Counted from the stretch's first letter, positions 34,525 through 43,099 are shown. The stretch is 64,000 bases of DNA from Tolypothrix sp. PCC 7712 (GCF_025860405.1 NZ_CP063785.1:7751390-7815389); one strand, 5' to 3'. Made by a program: numbers and translations. Notes: generated by a model from the sequence alone, not told the origin.

Positions 34525-34597
34525 AGTGGAATTGCAGAGAACCTCTCAAATAGGTGAATGTGGCGACACCCTGATCGCAAGTCTTTGATTAAGAGTC

Positions 34598-34714
34598 ATG
34601 CCAACCCATAGCTTAGGAAGAAGCGACTACGGGAGGTTCAGATATAAATGCAAGACCTGTAAACACAAACTCGTTATGGAGGCAATGTTGGATCAAATTG
34701 GCTCACAGATATGA
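34598..34714 (+). CDS. Possible 38-residue zinc-ribbon small protein
   Basis: The frame reads MPTHSLGRSDYGRFRYKCKT, then CKHKLVMEAMLDQIGSQI. CKTCK is half of a zinc ribbon, so the protein may be a fragment, a small metal-binding protein, or part of a longer split gene; a 17-codon frame (ATG 34557) just before it overlaps in another phase and also looks helical and basic. A promoter-like -10 box stands 74 bp upstream and a strong hairpin overlaps the stop codon, so the segment is a complete small transcription unit. Whether it works as a protein or as an RNA of about 210 nt is open. The RNA reading has some support: ttgca..gaacctc (34532-34546) can pair with gaggttc..tgcaa (34635-34655). Confidence 0.4.
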   Translation: MPTHSLGRSDYGRFRYKCKTCKHKLVMEAMLDQIGSQI

Positions 34715-34744
34715 GGGGTCTGGTTGCTAATAACTAGACCCCTC
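34713..34744 (+). terminator. Terminator-type hairpin
   Basis: gaggggtctggtt (34713-34725) and aactagacccctc (34732-34744) form a 13-bp stem with one mismatch and a 6-nt loop. The T-run after it is poor (tactta). It also separates this unit from the rtcB remnant on the other strand. Confidence 0.7.
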
Positions 34745-34760
34745 TACTTATTGATGGGTA

Positions 34761-35221
34761 TCAGCCTTGAATTACAGCGACAGGTTTGAGGCGTGCTACC
34801 TTACGAGCAATACCAGCATTGTGAACCACATTAACAACACAGCTAATACCAATTCTCCAAAATTCAGCAACAGATCCAAACTCAAAAACCCTTGCTACAT
34901 ATGGTTTTCTTAATTTTGAATTTTGAATTTTGCGAAAAGTTGCGTGCGGGGGTTCCCCCCGTTGAGCCAACTTTTCAAGACGAATTTTGAATTGGTATAA
35001 CATCTTTGTAAGCTTGGGGTGCTTCCTCAGCTAAACCAGACATTGAACCAGCGCGAATATTGATTCCTTCTTTTTCTAGTTCTCCACGCAAGCGATCGCC
35101 TATAACTGACCGCTTTGCCTTAGCACGACTCATAACTCGTCCCGCACCGTGACAACTAGAACCAAAAGAAAGGCGATCATTTTCAATCCAAAATTTAGTA
35201 ACGCACCAAAGTAATTCATTA
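34761..35221 (-). pseudogene. rtcB: rtcB 3' remnant interrupted by a MITE
   Basis: Minus-strand text reads LSFGSSCHGAGRVMSRAKAK, and then ..GINIRAGSMSGLAEEAPQAYKDV up to 35001, and continues SCVVNVVHNAGIARKVARLK, ending PVAVIQG at 34761. This is the C-terminal end of RtcB, the RNA-splicing ligase that joins 2',3'-cyclic phosphate and 5'-OH ends; SxCHGAGR holds an active-site His. A 151-bp element with a 3-bp duplication splits the codons; removing it restores the frame exactly (K-D-V-S-C-V-V). The N-terminal three-quarters of the gene are absent: the Uma2 gene begins to end at 35225, four bases away. So the gene is both truncated and interrupted, and cannot be functional. Confidence 0.85.
34844..35000. 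mobile_element. 151-bp MITE-like element in rtcB, TACCAATTC ends, TAA flanks
   Basis: The element is 34847-34997, bounded by TACCAATTC and GAATTGGTA, with TAA on both sides (34844-34846, 34998-35000). Its ends match the 98-bp element at 14065-14162. The inside differs: it has a hairpin of aaaagttg / caactttt around a cgggggttccccccg core (34936-34976). A 3-bp duplication is proven by the restored rtcB frame. Confidence 0.85.
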
Positions 35222-35224
35222 ACC

Positions 35225-35863
35225 CTAAGAATTATTTTTGAAATACTGTTTCAAATGACGGATAGCAGCACTGGTATTACGTTCATAAGCAATTTGAACA
35301 CAATGGGTAATGGCATTTTGTAAGTCAAACTCTGGAAAATAGCGGCTGTGAGTTTGCAGTTGGTAATCAGTGCCTTGTAATTGGTAAATCAATAACTGCT
35401 GCTTTTTGAATAACCAAACTTCTGGAACTCGGTAGGGAAGATAATCTTGGATATCGGAATAACTAGTTACGTCAATTTCAATCGCCAAATCCGGTGGTGG
35501 ATCTTGTCTCCAATCAATCCGCTTTTTACCTGAAACCGCTTGCCAATTATCGATGTAGAAACAATAGTCAGGTTCAATGCCACTTTCTTCAGGTAGCGTC
35601 ATCGTTATAGGGGTAAATGCATCGTATTCCCGTCCATAATGATCTAAAAGTGTCTTCGCAATATCCGCCAGTAAATTGGCATCTCGTCCATGTACAGGCA
35701 AAGGCGACATCAGTAATACTTCCCCATCGCGGTATTTGATGCGAGGAATTGAAGCATCTCCCCGCTGTTCACAAAGACATTGGTAATCCTGCCAGCTAGC
35801 AGGTAAACGTACCACAGCACCAGGAGGCAATTGAATCTTTTCTGGGGAGATTAGAGCAAACAT
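35225..35863 (-). CDS. Uma2-family (DUF820) putative endonuclease
   Basis: 212 residues. DUF820/Uma2 proteins have a PD-(D/E)XK nuclease fold and are very numerous in cyanobacteria; their role is not established. Seen: YRDGEVLLMSPLPVHGRDANLLADIAKTLL (N-terminal helix-strand with the first acidic residue), GIEPDYCFYI (PD motif), DLAIEIDVTSYSD (E-x-D in place of the usual E-x-K), then YLPYRVPEVWLF, the conserved Y-x-x-x-G/V-V-x-E-V-W. Length is normal. Single gene. Its stop codon lies four bases from the rtcB remnant on the same strand, which suggests it was joined to the remnant by a deletion. Confidence 0.88.
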   Translation of the reverse strand: MFALISPEKIQLPPGAVVRLPASWQDYQCLCEQRGDASIPRIKYRDGEVLLMSPLPVHGRDANLLADIAKTLLDHYGREYDAFTPITMTLPEESGIEPDYCFYIDNWQAVSGKKRIDWRQDPPPDLAIEIDVTSYSDIQDYLPYRVPEVWLFKKQQLLIYQLQGTDYQLQTHSRYFPEFDLQNAITHCVQIAYERNTSAAIRHLKQYFKNNS

Positions 35864-36079
35864 GACTTCAGCTGCTTTTGGCAGTGGTTTATTGCAATAA
35901 TATCAAACACCTGTAGCGAGCTAGTAGGTGATCAAGTTTATTTTGATAAGAAGGGGTAAGGGGAAAAGGGTAAAGGTTTTAAACCCTTCCCTTTTGCCTT
36001 TTTCCCGATATACACCTGTCAATATTTGTGTGTTGACCTACTAAATGCCCAAACTACAAATCTTTTGCACTTTCAAAGT

Positions 36080-37015
36080 CTACAAAAAGCTTGTCTCTGC
36101 CAAAAACTCTACAATCGCTGCATTGACTTCCTTTGCAGAACCAATTGCGGCATCATGACGGCAGTTACGCAAAATTTTTAACTTCGCATTGGGGAGACAT
36201 CTATACAATTTCTCTCCATGAGTTACAGGAAACCAATTATCTTGCTCACCCCATAAAACTAGAGTGGGACATTCAATATTACTTAACTTTTTTTGAATTG
36301 TACTGAGCATATTTGGTTTCTGGGTTTGCCAATGCTCAATTTCTCTCGCTGCTATTTGTAAGTCTTCTGCAACTTTTACGAGTGTCCCAGGAATTTCAAT
36401 AAATGGGTAGGATATCCAATAGATATCTTCTTGGGTTAATACTGATGGATCGAATAGCACCTGTCGCCGCTCTATTGCCATAATTTCTCTAAATAGAGGT
36501 GCGAAGAAATATGCTAGACGTAAGCTGTCAATTGTTTGGATGAGTTCTAGCGGCGTTTGTGATAGTATCCACATTGCCCAATGCGGCAATTTCTCAGCAA
36601 AAATTGGCACATTGACTACTACTAACCGCCCTACTAATTCAGGATATTCTTGAGCCAGAGAAAGAGAAACTAAGGCACCTAAAGATTCTGCTACAATCAC
36701 TGGCGGTTCATCACATAATTCCTGAATTATGCGCGCTAATTCTAGAACTTGATGACCGTTATCTTCTCTTCTAAATACAGGTTTTTCGGAGAAACCAAAG
36801 CCTTTGGCATCAAAACAAATTACCCGAAAATATTTCGACAAGGGGTCAATACTGTAACGCCAATTATAGCTCCAGTTGCCCATACCATGTAATAAAATGA
36901 GTGGCTTACCTGTACCTTTTTCACCATAAGCAATGTGTACAGGATAACCTTTAGTATCAGTAATAATTAAACTTTGTCGCCCTTGAGGAAAAGTAGCCTG
37001 CCACCAATCTTTCAT
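36080..37015 (-). CDS. Alpha/beta hydrolase
   Basis: 311 residues, single alpha/beta-hydrolase fold. Oxyanion loop ILLHGMGNWSYNWR (about 38-51), nucleophile elbow VAESLGALVS (Ser in A-E-S-L-G), acid in LWGEQDNWFP, and catalytic His in NCRHDAAIGSAKEV near the end. The cap part (about 130-215) has a hydrophobic helical segment. This class covers esterases, epoxide hydrolases, haloalkane dehalogenases and lactonases; substrate unknown. It is the last gene of a three-gene minus-strand operon (BrkB, DUF4112, hydrolase), starting 20 bp after the DUF4112 stop. Confidence 0.88.
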   Translation of the reverse strand: MKDWWQATFPQGRQSLIITDTKGYPVHIAYGEKGTGKPLILLHGMGNWSYNWRYSIDPLSKYFRVICFDAKGFGFSEKPVFRREDNGHQVLELARIIQELCDEPPVIVAESLGALVSLSLAQEYPELVGRLVVVNVPIFAEKLPHWAMWILSQTPLELIQTIDSLRLAYFFAPLFREIMAIERRQVLFDPSVLTQEDIYWISYPFIEIPGTLVKVAEDLQIAAREIEHWQTQKPNMLSTIQKKLSNIECPTLVLWGEQDNWFPVTHGEKLYRCLPNAKLKILRNCRHDAAIGSAKEVNAAIVEFLAETSFL

Positions 37016-37035
37016 TACTGTAATTAATACCTAAA

Positions 37036-37542
37036 TTAGCCACCAGTGATGGCTTGCCACAGCAATCTAATTAGTATCACAGGTAAGACAACTAAGACAA
37101 TGGCAATCACCAATAATCCAGCGACTAGAGCAAAGATAAATAACCTGTCGGCTTTTTGAGTTTGGCTAGAAAACTTTAAGTTATCTTCTAAAAGCTGAAT
37201 ATTCATACTATTCGCTTTCCAAGCAAAATCAAACAAGTCTCCCAACATGGGGAAAGAGCCTACTAAACCATCTACGATAATATTAAACACCATTCTGCCA
37301 ATGGTGGCTCTAGGTACACCTAAGCGTGCAGCTTCGACAACAATGTAACAAGAAAGCATTACCCCTAAAAAATCACCGCCAACAGGTAATAATCCTAAAA
37401 TTGGATCTATACCAACACCAACCTGCGTACCGGGAATAGTAATAGCATTATCTAAAATTCTACTTAGCTGACGCAGTCGCCTTACTCTAGGAGCCTTAGC
37501 ATCAGGTTCAATAATCGGATAACGAGAAGGTGAATCAGGCAT
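37036..37542 (-). CDS. DUF4112 membrane protein
   Basis: 168 residues. The DUF4112 core is clear: RLRQLSRILDNAITIPGTQVGVGIDPILGLLPVGGDFLGVMLSCYIVVEAARLGVP, and RMVFNIIVDGLVGSFPMLGDLFDFAWKANSMNIQLLE. Two amphipathic/hydrophobic parts plus a strong C-terminal membrane helix (LFIFALVAGLLVIAIVLVVLPVILI). Function unknown. It sits between the BrkB gene (60 bp upstream) and the hydrolase gene (20 bp downstream). Confidence 0.88.
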   Translation of the reverse strand: MPDSPSRYPIIEPDAKAPRVRRLRQLSRILDNAITIPGTQVGVGIDPILGLLPVGGDFLGVMLSCYIVVEAARLGVPRATIGRMVFNIIVDGLVGSFPMLGDLFDFAWKANSMNIQLLEDNLKFSSQTQKADRLFIFALVAGLLVIAIVLVVLPVILIRLLWQAITGG

Positions 37543-37602
37543 GAGTGCGATCGCTTGATTGAATTTGAATAGTTAAGTATTTTACTGCTGTCTATTAAAT
37601 AA

Positions 37603-38502
37603 TTAATTTTGTTTAATCAATTTTGACGATTTGCGGAACTGCATATCTTCACCAACTGTAACGTTTAATTGATCGCCTACCAGTAGCACAACCGCACTCA
37701 TCCATAACCAAAGCATTAAGACAATCACAGCCCCAACAGCACCATATACTTTATTGTAGTTACCAAAATTAGCTACATAAAGTCGAAATAAAGCTGACAA
37801 AACTGCCCAAAAAACAGCTGCTAAACTAGCTCCTGGCATCATTGGCATACCTGGAGTCCAGATACTGGGGCCATAGCGATAGACAAAGCCAAAGGTAAAA
37901 GCAACAATACTTAAAGCTAAAGGCCAGCGTAAAAGTTGCCAAATATCAAATAAGAAGATTAAAGCATTATTTTCGCTGACTACCATTGCCAAGAGTAGGT
38001 CGCTGAGAAAAACTAAAAATGATGCCAATACTAAAAGCAACATAGTACCGACTGTCAACCCCAGAGAAACCAGCTTGGCTTTCCAAAAAGGACGCATTTT
38101 TTCTGGGGGAATTTGATGAATTTGATCTAAGGCTGTCATCGCCGTACTTACCGCACCTGAAGCAGTCCAAATGGCGATCGCAAAACTGATAGAGAACAAG
38201 CTACCATTTTTGGAGTGGGCGATTTCTCGAGAAGCAAAATCCCGAATCAGCACCAGTGCTTCTTCCGGTGCAATTTGACTGACTAGCGCCGCCAGTTGTT
38301 TAAAAGTATCTTGCAAAGATTCTGCAAATAAGCCAATGGCTGTAAAGAAAGCCAATATTGCTGGAAACAGCGATAACATGGCGTTGAAAGCAATTTCCGA
38401 GGACAGTCCTAAAAGTCGCCTTTCGAGCGTCCTCGCAAAAGTTTTCTTCAGGTTGCGCCAGGTAAGGTGGCGAAAGAAGCGGATAAACCGAGATTGGTAC
38501 AT
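37603..38502 (-). CDS. YihY/BrkB-family inner-membrane protein
   Basis: 299 residues with six membrane helices. Family motifs: LGLSSEIAFNAMLSLFPAILAFFTAIGLF at the start and WLWMSAVVLLVGDQLNVTVGE at the end, and the middle GPSIWTPGMPMMPGASLAAVFW with its typical Pro/Gly run. Once annotated as ribonuclease BN, the family is in fact an uncharacterised membrane family. First gene of the three-gene minus-strand operon. Confidence 0.92.
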   Translation of the reverse strand: MYQSRFIRFFRHLTWRNLKKTFARTLERRLLGLSSEIAFNAMLSLFPAILAFFTAIGLFAESLQDTFKQLAALVSQIAPEEALVLIRDFASREIAHSKNGSLFSISFAIAIWTASGAVSTAMTALDQIHQIPPEKMRPFWKAKLVSLGLTVGTMLLLVLASFLVFLSDLLLAMVVSENNALIFLFDIWQLLRWPLALSIVAFTFGFVYRYGPSIWTPGMPMMPGASLAAVFWAVLSALFRLYVANFGNYNKVYGAVGAVIVLMLWLWMSAVVLLVGDQLNVTVGEDMQFRKSSKLIKQN

Positions 38503-38507
38503 GATTT

Positions 38508-38675
38508 TTGGGGATTGGGGACTAGGGACTGGGGAACTCGGGGCCCCCTCTGGGGATAAGGGGTAATGGGGACTAGGGACTGGGGACTAGGGGAAATACC
38601 AAACACCCAATTACCAATTACCAATTACCAATTACCAATTACCCATGCCCAATGCCCAATCCCCAATGCCCTATT
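38508..38675. repeat. 7-bp tandem tract (ggggact, ccaatta, cccaatg)
   Basis: Three adjacent heptamer families: 'ggggact/agggact' (38511-38590), 'ccaatta' (38605-38643) and 'cccaatg' (38644-38672). It lies between divergent genes, so it must be near the BrkB promoter. Confidence 0.8.
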
Positions 38676-38734
38676 CCTTGTTATTTTTAACTTTTGACTC
38701 TTGACTTTTACGTTTTGCTGATAACTAATAACTA

Positions 38735-39256
38735 ATGACTATTAACCAATCAACAATCGCTATGAGTCAAGACTTAACAACGCAATGGTTGAGTGAAATC
38801 CAATCTCTCAAACAGCAAATGGCAGAACTTCAGCGCGATCGCGATGCAGCTTGGGAAAGTGCCCAAAAATGGCGTAAACTTTATAACACCGAAGCAGAAC
38901 AACGTCGTACAGATACGCAGTTATCGCAACAGGCGATCGCATCTCTAAAAGCCGAACTACAAAGAGTTCAGGGTTTAGATACAGACGCACTCCCCGATGC
39001 TACTGCAGTCACAGCGATTCAACAGGAACTATCACAGATAAAATCGGTAGAAGATTTGAAAACGAAATTAGTTACAGTCATTAAAGAACGCGATCGCTTG
39101 TTGCAAGCTTTGAAAACCGAGCAAGACAACCACGCTCAAACCCGCAATAATTTAACTACCGCCTTGGGTGATGCGATCGATAGCTGGACTAGGGAACGAG
39201 TTACTGAACATGACACACAGGAAAATCTTTCTCTGGAGTCAACAGTTAACAGCTAA
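38735..39256 (+). CDS. Coiled-coil protein of unknown function
   Basis: 173 residues (164 if it starts at ATG 38762, which is about as likely). Almost wholly helical, with a coiled coil at about 18-75 (WLSEIQSLKQQMAELQRDRDAAWESAQKWRKLYNTEAEQRRTD) and again at 95-145. No membrane segment, no signal. The WLSEIQSLKQQ start resembles a group of cyanobacterial proteins known only as hypotheticals. Function unknown. Confidence 0.75.
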   Translation: MTINQSTIAMSQDLTTQWLSEIQSLKQQMAELQRDRDAAWESAQKWRKLYNTEAEQRRTDTQLSQQAIASLKAELQRVQGLDTDALPDATAVTAIQQELSQIKSVEDLKTKLVTVIKERDRLLQALKTEQDNHAQTRNNLTTALGDAIDSWTRERVTEHDTQENLSLESTVNS

Positions 39257-39575
39257 TAAGCTAAAACACACCAAATTTACATCTTAAATTTAATCAAACT
39301 TTTGTGGGGTGGGACAGTCCGCTGTGATTGTGCGACGCACAACCCATCTCAATACTTGGCGGTGAAGGGGAAAAAGGGGAATGGGAAAAGGGCAATAAAA
39401 AACCTTTAACCTTTTCCCCAAAACCAATTTTGAGTTCAAAACGCTATCCCTTGTAGTATTGCAACCCATCCCACAAAGGCCCTACCCAGTAGCTGATGTT
39501 GACTTCATCTGAGTAGGGCACAAATAACCGATGATAATAAAATTAATGTTTTAAGAATTTATACAATCTCAGCTC
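39257..39575. other. Intergenic spacer with GC-rich text
   Basis: 319 bp. Contains 'gtggggtgggacag..' near 39303 and 'cccatcccacaaaggcccta' near 39468, which are partly complementary and may fold over a long distance, plus purine-rich tracts. No gene. Confidence 0.4.
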
Positions 39576-40130
39576 ATGCTACGCCAAATTTCTTTGGGAA
39601 CCATCGGTTTAACTGTCGGTGCTATCCTAACCATTGTTGGTTTTGTCGCCTACGCGGCTGATAATGCCACACTCAATCTTGTGGGCTTTTTTTACGGCTT
39701 TCCCCTATTGTTAGGGGGATTAGCGCTCAAAGCCAATGAACTGAAGCCTATACCCTTTAGCGAAACTACTACACCTGAAGTTTTGGCACTGCGCGAACAA
39801 CAAGCCACTGTGACTCAAAATAAAATCCGTAAAGATATCACCCGCTATTGCTATGGGCAAAACGCCCATCTTGATAGGGCACTCTCTTTCCTCGGTTTAG
39901 GTAAAACAGACGAAGACACACCAATCGTTACAGGATTAAAAGAAAAGGCAATCAATGGTGCTTACGCTTTAATTTTAGAATTTGATTCGCCACTGCTCCC
40001 AATTGATGCTTGGCAGGAAAAACAAGAAAAAATGCTCAAATATTTTGGCCCTGGTGTTGAGATTCAAATTACACAGCCAGAGGAAGATAAAATTGAATTG
40101 GCGCTGATTACTACAACTACTAATTCATAA
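39576..40130 (+). CDS. DUF2854 membrane protein
   Basis: 184 residues. Two membrane helices at the start (ISLGTIGLTVGAILTIVGFVAYAAD, LVGFFYGFPLLLGGLALKANEL), then a soluble part with YCYGQNAHLDRALSFLGL and an alpha/beta tail. DUF2854 proteins are found in cyanobacteria and in plant chloroplasts; role unknown, probably thylakoid or envelope. Complete and normal in length. Confidence 0.88.
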   Translation: MLRQISLGTIGLTVGAILTIVGFVAYAADNATLNLVGFFYGFPLLLGGLALKANELKPIPFSETTTPEVLALREQQATVTQNKIRKDITRYCYGQNAHLDRALSFLGLGKTDEDTPIVTGLKEKAINGAYALILEFDSPLLPIDAWQEKQEKMLKYFGPGVEIQITQPEEDKIELALITTTTNS

Positions 40131-40229
40131 TTTCCAGACAAGCTCTACTAAATCAAAAATTTAGTGATTTTCCATCAGTGGAAGTTTACAGCTTCCACTG
40201 ATTTTTATTAAAAATATTGTGGATACAAC

Positions 40230-40490
40230 TTACTTTTCTAAGCGTACTGCATACCACTGTAAATATTTACCAGGGCCTAAATCCAATTCGCAGCTTGTAT
40301 CGATTAAATACTGGGCTTGTGCCTCCACCTCATCAATCTTCTGCACATCGGGTGGTAAATCCTCAACAGAGATGTTTTGGACAACTAACTTCAACTTTTC
40401 TAATAACTCCGAGGCAGTTAAAAACTGTTCTGCTTGGTTAGTTTCTAGGACAACATAATTATCCTGTAAATACATTAATGGATCGGGCAT
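40230..40490 (-). CDS. CRR7-like NDH-1 protein
   Basis: 86 residues. The text MPDPLMYLQDNYVVLETNQ, then AEQFLTASELLEKLK, and the tail YLIDTSCELDLGPGKYLQWY AVRLEK matches the CHLORORESPIRATORY REDUCTION 7 (CRR7) family. In plants CRR7 is needed for chloroplast NDH-like complex assembly; the cyanobacterial relative is presumed to act with NDH-1. Single small gene, convergent with DUF2854. Confidence 0.82.
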   Translation of the reverse strand: MPDPLMYLQDNYVVLETNQAEQFLTASELLEKLKLVVQNISVEDLPPDVQKIDEVEAQAQYLIDTSCELDLGPGKYLQWYAVRLEK

Positions 40491-41726
40491 TGAGATTACT
40501 GGTGTTTGCTGTTAAAGGTCGGTTTTTTGAAGAAATTGAATTCAGACTAATGAGGCTGTGAGCTATGTTATTTCATCTTTACTTTTATTTTAGTTGAGTA
40601 GATTAGCACCAATATTCAAAATTGCATCATATTTTCAAAATACAGCAGCTTGGAACTGTGTAAGGCACAGATAATTGTAGGGAACATGGCTGTACTCCTA
40701 GCCTTGGACTTTATGTACCTAAGATCGGCTGTATATTCCTATCTCCTGGCGACCCAACAATCTGGCGAATGTGACAAATGCTGTGGATCTGCGATCGCCT
40801 ACTCTCAATCGCCTAAATATTTTGTTTGCTTTTAGATGTTTTTACGTGTTTACACTTAGATATAGCAAAATTTTGGTGAATAATATATTTTTTAAATCCA
40901 CCTTTTATAGCAATATTACGATAAAAAACTATCAAGAGCTAATATTAGCCGTAAAGACTTGAAAAACAAGTATTTTCAGAATTTATCTTTATATTTTTTT
41001 GCAGCATTTTATGGGTTGCCATAAAATGCTGAGTGCTAAAAATTACTGTATAACTGAAAAAGAGGGTAGATATTAGAAGTTTTCCCGGAAATGGCAATTC
41101 GACTTCAGGTCTAGGGAAATATAAATAGTACGCCTAATGTGAATTAGAAACGCCTCTTATGCCATAAGGGTTTCAAGATTAGTCCACAATCATCGTTTTG
41201 TGGCTAACTACGAAATTATCAGGGTTTCAAGATTTAATTCTCATTAAACGTCAACAATACATTTCTGACCATGTCCTTACCTGGACAACCAGATTGCAAT
41301 TGCTTTTGTGTTTTCAATAAATTGTCTATGCAACCTAGTAATCTACCATTTGCTTGGCTGAAAATCATGGAACGTTTTACGCACCAACAGCAGCATACCT
41401 TGTGCTTGCAAGTATTGGCATTTATATGGAAGCAAGTATCCTTAGCTTCTAGTAGCACAACCTTTTTTCGTACTCATTTGCCAACTCACTACTTATACCG
41501 ATTCAGCGAAAATTTGCACTACTGGACATCTAGCAACCTGGTACATCAAGAAGCAGAATCTTTCCTGTTTCTCACAATCCAGTGAAAACCAGAACACTAT
41601 AAACTTTTGTTTTCTCTAATCTGATGACTACCGCAAAAACTATCGCTTACAGGCGATTTAGTTCAGGGGGCAAGTCTTTTCAAGTTCGCCTTTAGCGATA
41701 CTTTTATTTTCTGTGGAACGCAACTC
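40491..41726. other. 1.2-kb intergenic region, no firm gene
   Basis: A perfect 13-bp hairpin, cagcattttatgg (41002-41014) and ccataaaatgctg (41019-41031), is preceded by a T-run. Two copies of agggtttcaagatt lie at 41167-41180 and 41221-41234; the text between includes tggctaactacgaaattatca, nearly repeated at 56148-56168. A 104-codon plus-strand frame (41271-41585) and a 74-codon minus-strand one (41234-41458) overlap; neither has a recognisable domain or ribosome site, so I do not call them, though the longer one could be a fast-evolving small gene. Confidence 0.5.
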
Positions 41727-42749
41727 ATGTCAGGCATAAGCCCATTTCCTCTTTCTAAGCAACCGCCACTAATTTTAGTGGCTGATGATGACAAGACCAT
41801 GCGAGTGCTGTTGCGTAAAGCTATGGAACAAGAAGGCTATCGAGTGGTTGAAGTCAATGATGGCCAACAGTGTCTAGATGCTTACGATACGATTAAACCA
41901 GATATAGTCTTGCTAGATGCAGTCATGCCTGTCATGGATGGCTTTACTTGTTGTAAACAATTACTCAAGATTGCTAGAAATAACTTGATGTCAGCACTAG
42001 CTAGTTTTGATACAGATTCTGCTCTCGGCAATACTGTTATCTCTAAACTATGGGAGCGAACTCCCATATTAATGATCACTTGTTTAGATGACGAAGATTC
42101 TGTCAATCGTGCTTTTGAAGCCGGAGCAATGGATTACATAACTAAACCTATCCACTGGGCAGTTTTACGCCAACGCTTGCGAAGACTATTACAACAAGCA
42201 CAAGTATACAAACAGTTAGAAGCAGCAAACCAGGCTTTACAGCATATTGCCAACGTTGATGGCTTAACAGGATTGGCTAATCGTCGCCGTTTTGATGATT
42301 ATCTCAATACTCAGTGGATTAATTTAGCCCAAGAGGAAGCACCTCTGTCATTAATTTTATGTGATATCGACTTTTTTAAATTTTACAATGATAAATATGG
42401 TCACCCAGCTGGAGATGTTTGTTTACAAAAAGTAGGTGCAGTTTTAAGTCATACCGCCCAAAAAAATCAGGATTTAGTAGCGCGTTATGGCGGTGAAGAA
42501 TTTGCTGTAATTATGCCCCATACCCATGCTTTTGGTGCAGTTCATGTGGCTGCTGCAATGCAAGCTGGGGTGAGAAATTTGCAAATAACTCATGCAGGTT
42601 CGCAAGTTAGTCAACATGTCACATTAAGTATGGGTGTAGCAACTGTTGTTCCTACTTGGGAATCTTCACCTTCAGATTTAATTGTGACTGCTGATAAGGC
42701 ACTTTACCAAGCAAAGGCAGAAGGACGAAATCGTATTATTCTCAAGTGA
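41727..42749 (+). CDS. Response regulator with GGDEF domain (diguanylate cyclase)
   Basis: 340 residues, REC-GGDEF (PleD-like). Receiver: acidic pocket D20-D21-D22, phosphoacceptor D64 (DIVLLDAVMP), conserved K140 (YITKP). Between D64 and K140 the receiver has an insert of about 25 residues (82-108). The GGDEF domain (about 178-335) has the active-site motif RYGGEEF (253-259) and the metal-binding D213 in CDIDFFK, so it should make cyclic di-GMP from GTP. The inhibitory I-site (R-x-x-D five residues before the motif) is K-N-Q-D (246-249) here, so feedback by product may be weak. No histidine kinase is in the same operon; sasA lies 350 bp downstream on the other strand. Confidence 0.93.
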   Translation: MSGISPFPLSKQPPLILVADDDKTMRVLLRKAMEQEGYRVVEVNDGQQCLDAYDTIKPDIVLLDAVMPVMDGFTCCKQLLKIARNNLMSALASFDTDSALGNTVISKLWERTPILMITCLDDEDSVNRAFEAGAMDYITKPIHWAVLRQRLRRLLQQAQVYKQLEAANQALQHIANVDGLTGLANRRRFDDYLNTQWINLAQEEAPLSLILCDIDFFKFYNDKYGHPAGDVCLQKVGAVLSHTAQKNQDLVARYGGEEFAVIMPHTHAFGAVHVAAAMQAGVRNLQITHAGSQVSQHVTLSMGVATVVPTWESSPSDLIVTADKALYQAKAEGRNRIILK

Positions 42750-43099
42750 TTAATTGATAGAGAGTCTGTCAATCCTAGGCTTTGACTCTAGGATTTTGCT
42801 TTTAAATTTTACTTTAAAAATCAAATTTTAATTATCAGTTTTAATGCTGTAAGTAAGTCAGTGGGAAAAAACAAAACTAAGTTAAGAAAGGTAAACCAAG
42901 CTATAACCCTCTTCCCTCCTGCCTTGTCATAGCGATAATTTTTAACCCTGAGCTACTTGTATCCATTAACCAATAAATATTTAAAGTTTTTACTTCATTA
43001 ACTTATTGAGCAACCAAATTGAATATAGACAATCTTAAGTTTCTTCTCTCTGCTCACGCTCAAAGGTAGAAACTCAATTGCAAATTGAAATTTATATGG
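42750..43099. other. Convergent spacer
   Basis: 350 bp between the convergent diguanylate cyclase and sasA genes. A hairpin, tcctaggctttgactctagga (42772-42793 region), is likely the terminator for the cyclase gene: ctagg..cctaga arms with a T-run nearby. Otherwise unremarkable. Confidence 0.45.

Noticed and set aside
34713..34744. HetR-type binding palindrome (gaggggtc..gacccctc)
   Set aside because: The half-sites resemble the hetP promoter site, but here they are a 13-bp stem with a 6-nt loop at the end of a short transcript, so a terminator is simpler.
41167..41234. Two copies of agggtttcaagatt as a CRISPR remnant
   Set aside because: Only two copies of 14 bp, spacing 54 bp, no cas gene and no further repeat; not CRISPR.
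41271..41585. 104-codon open frame
   Set aside because: No domain, no ribosome site, overlaps a minus-strand frame of similar quality; possible but not supported.
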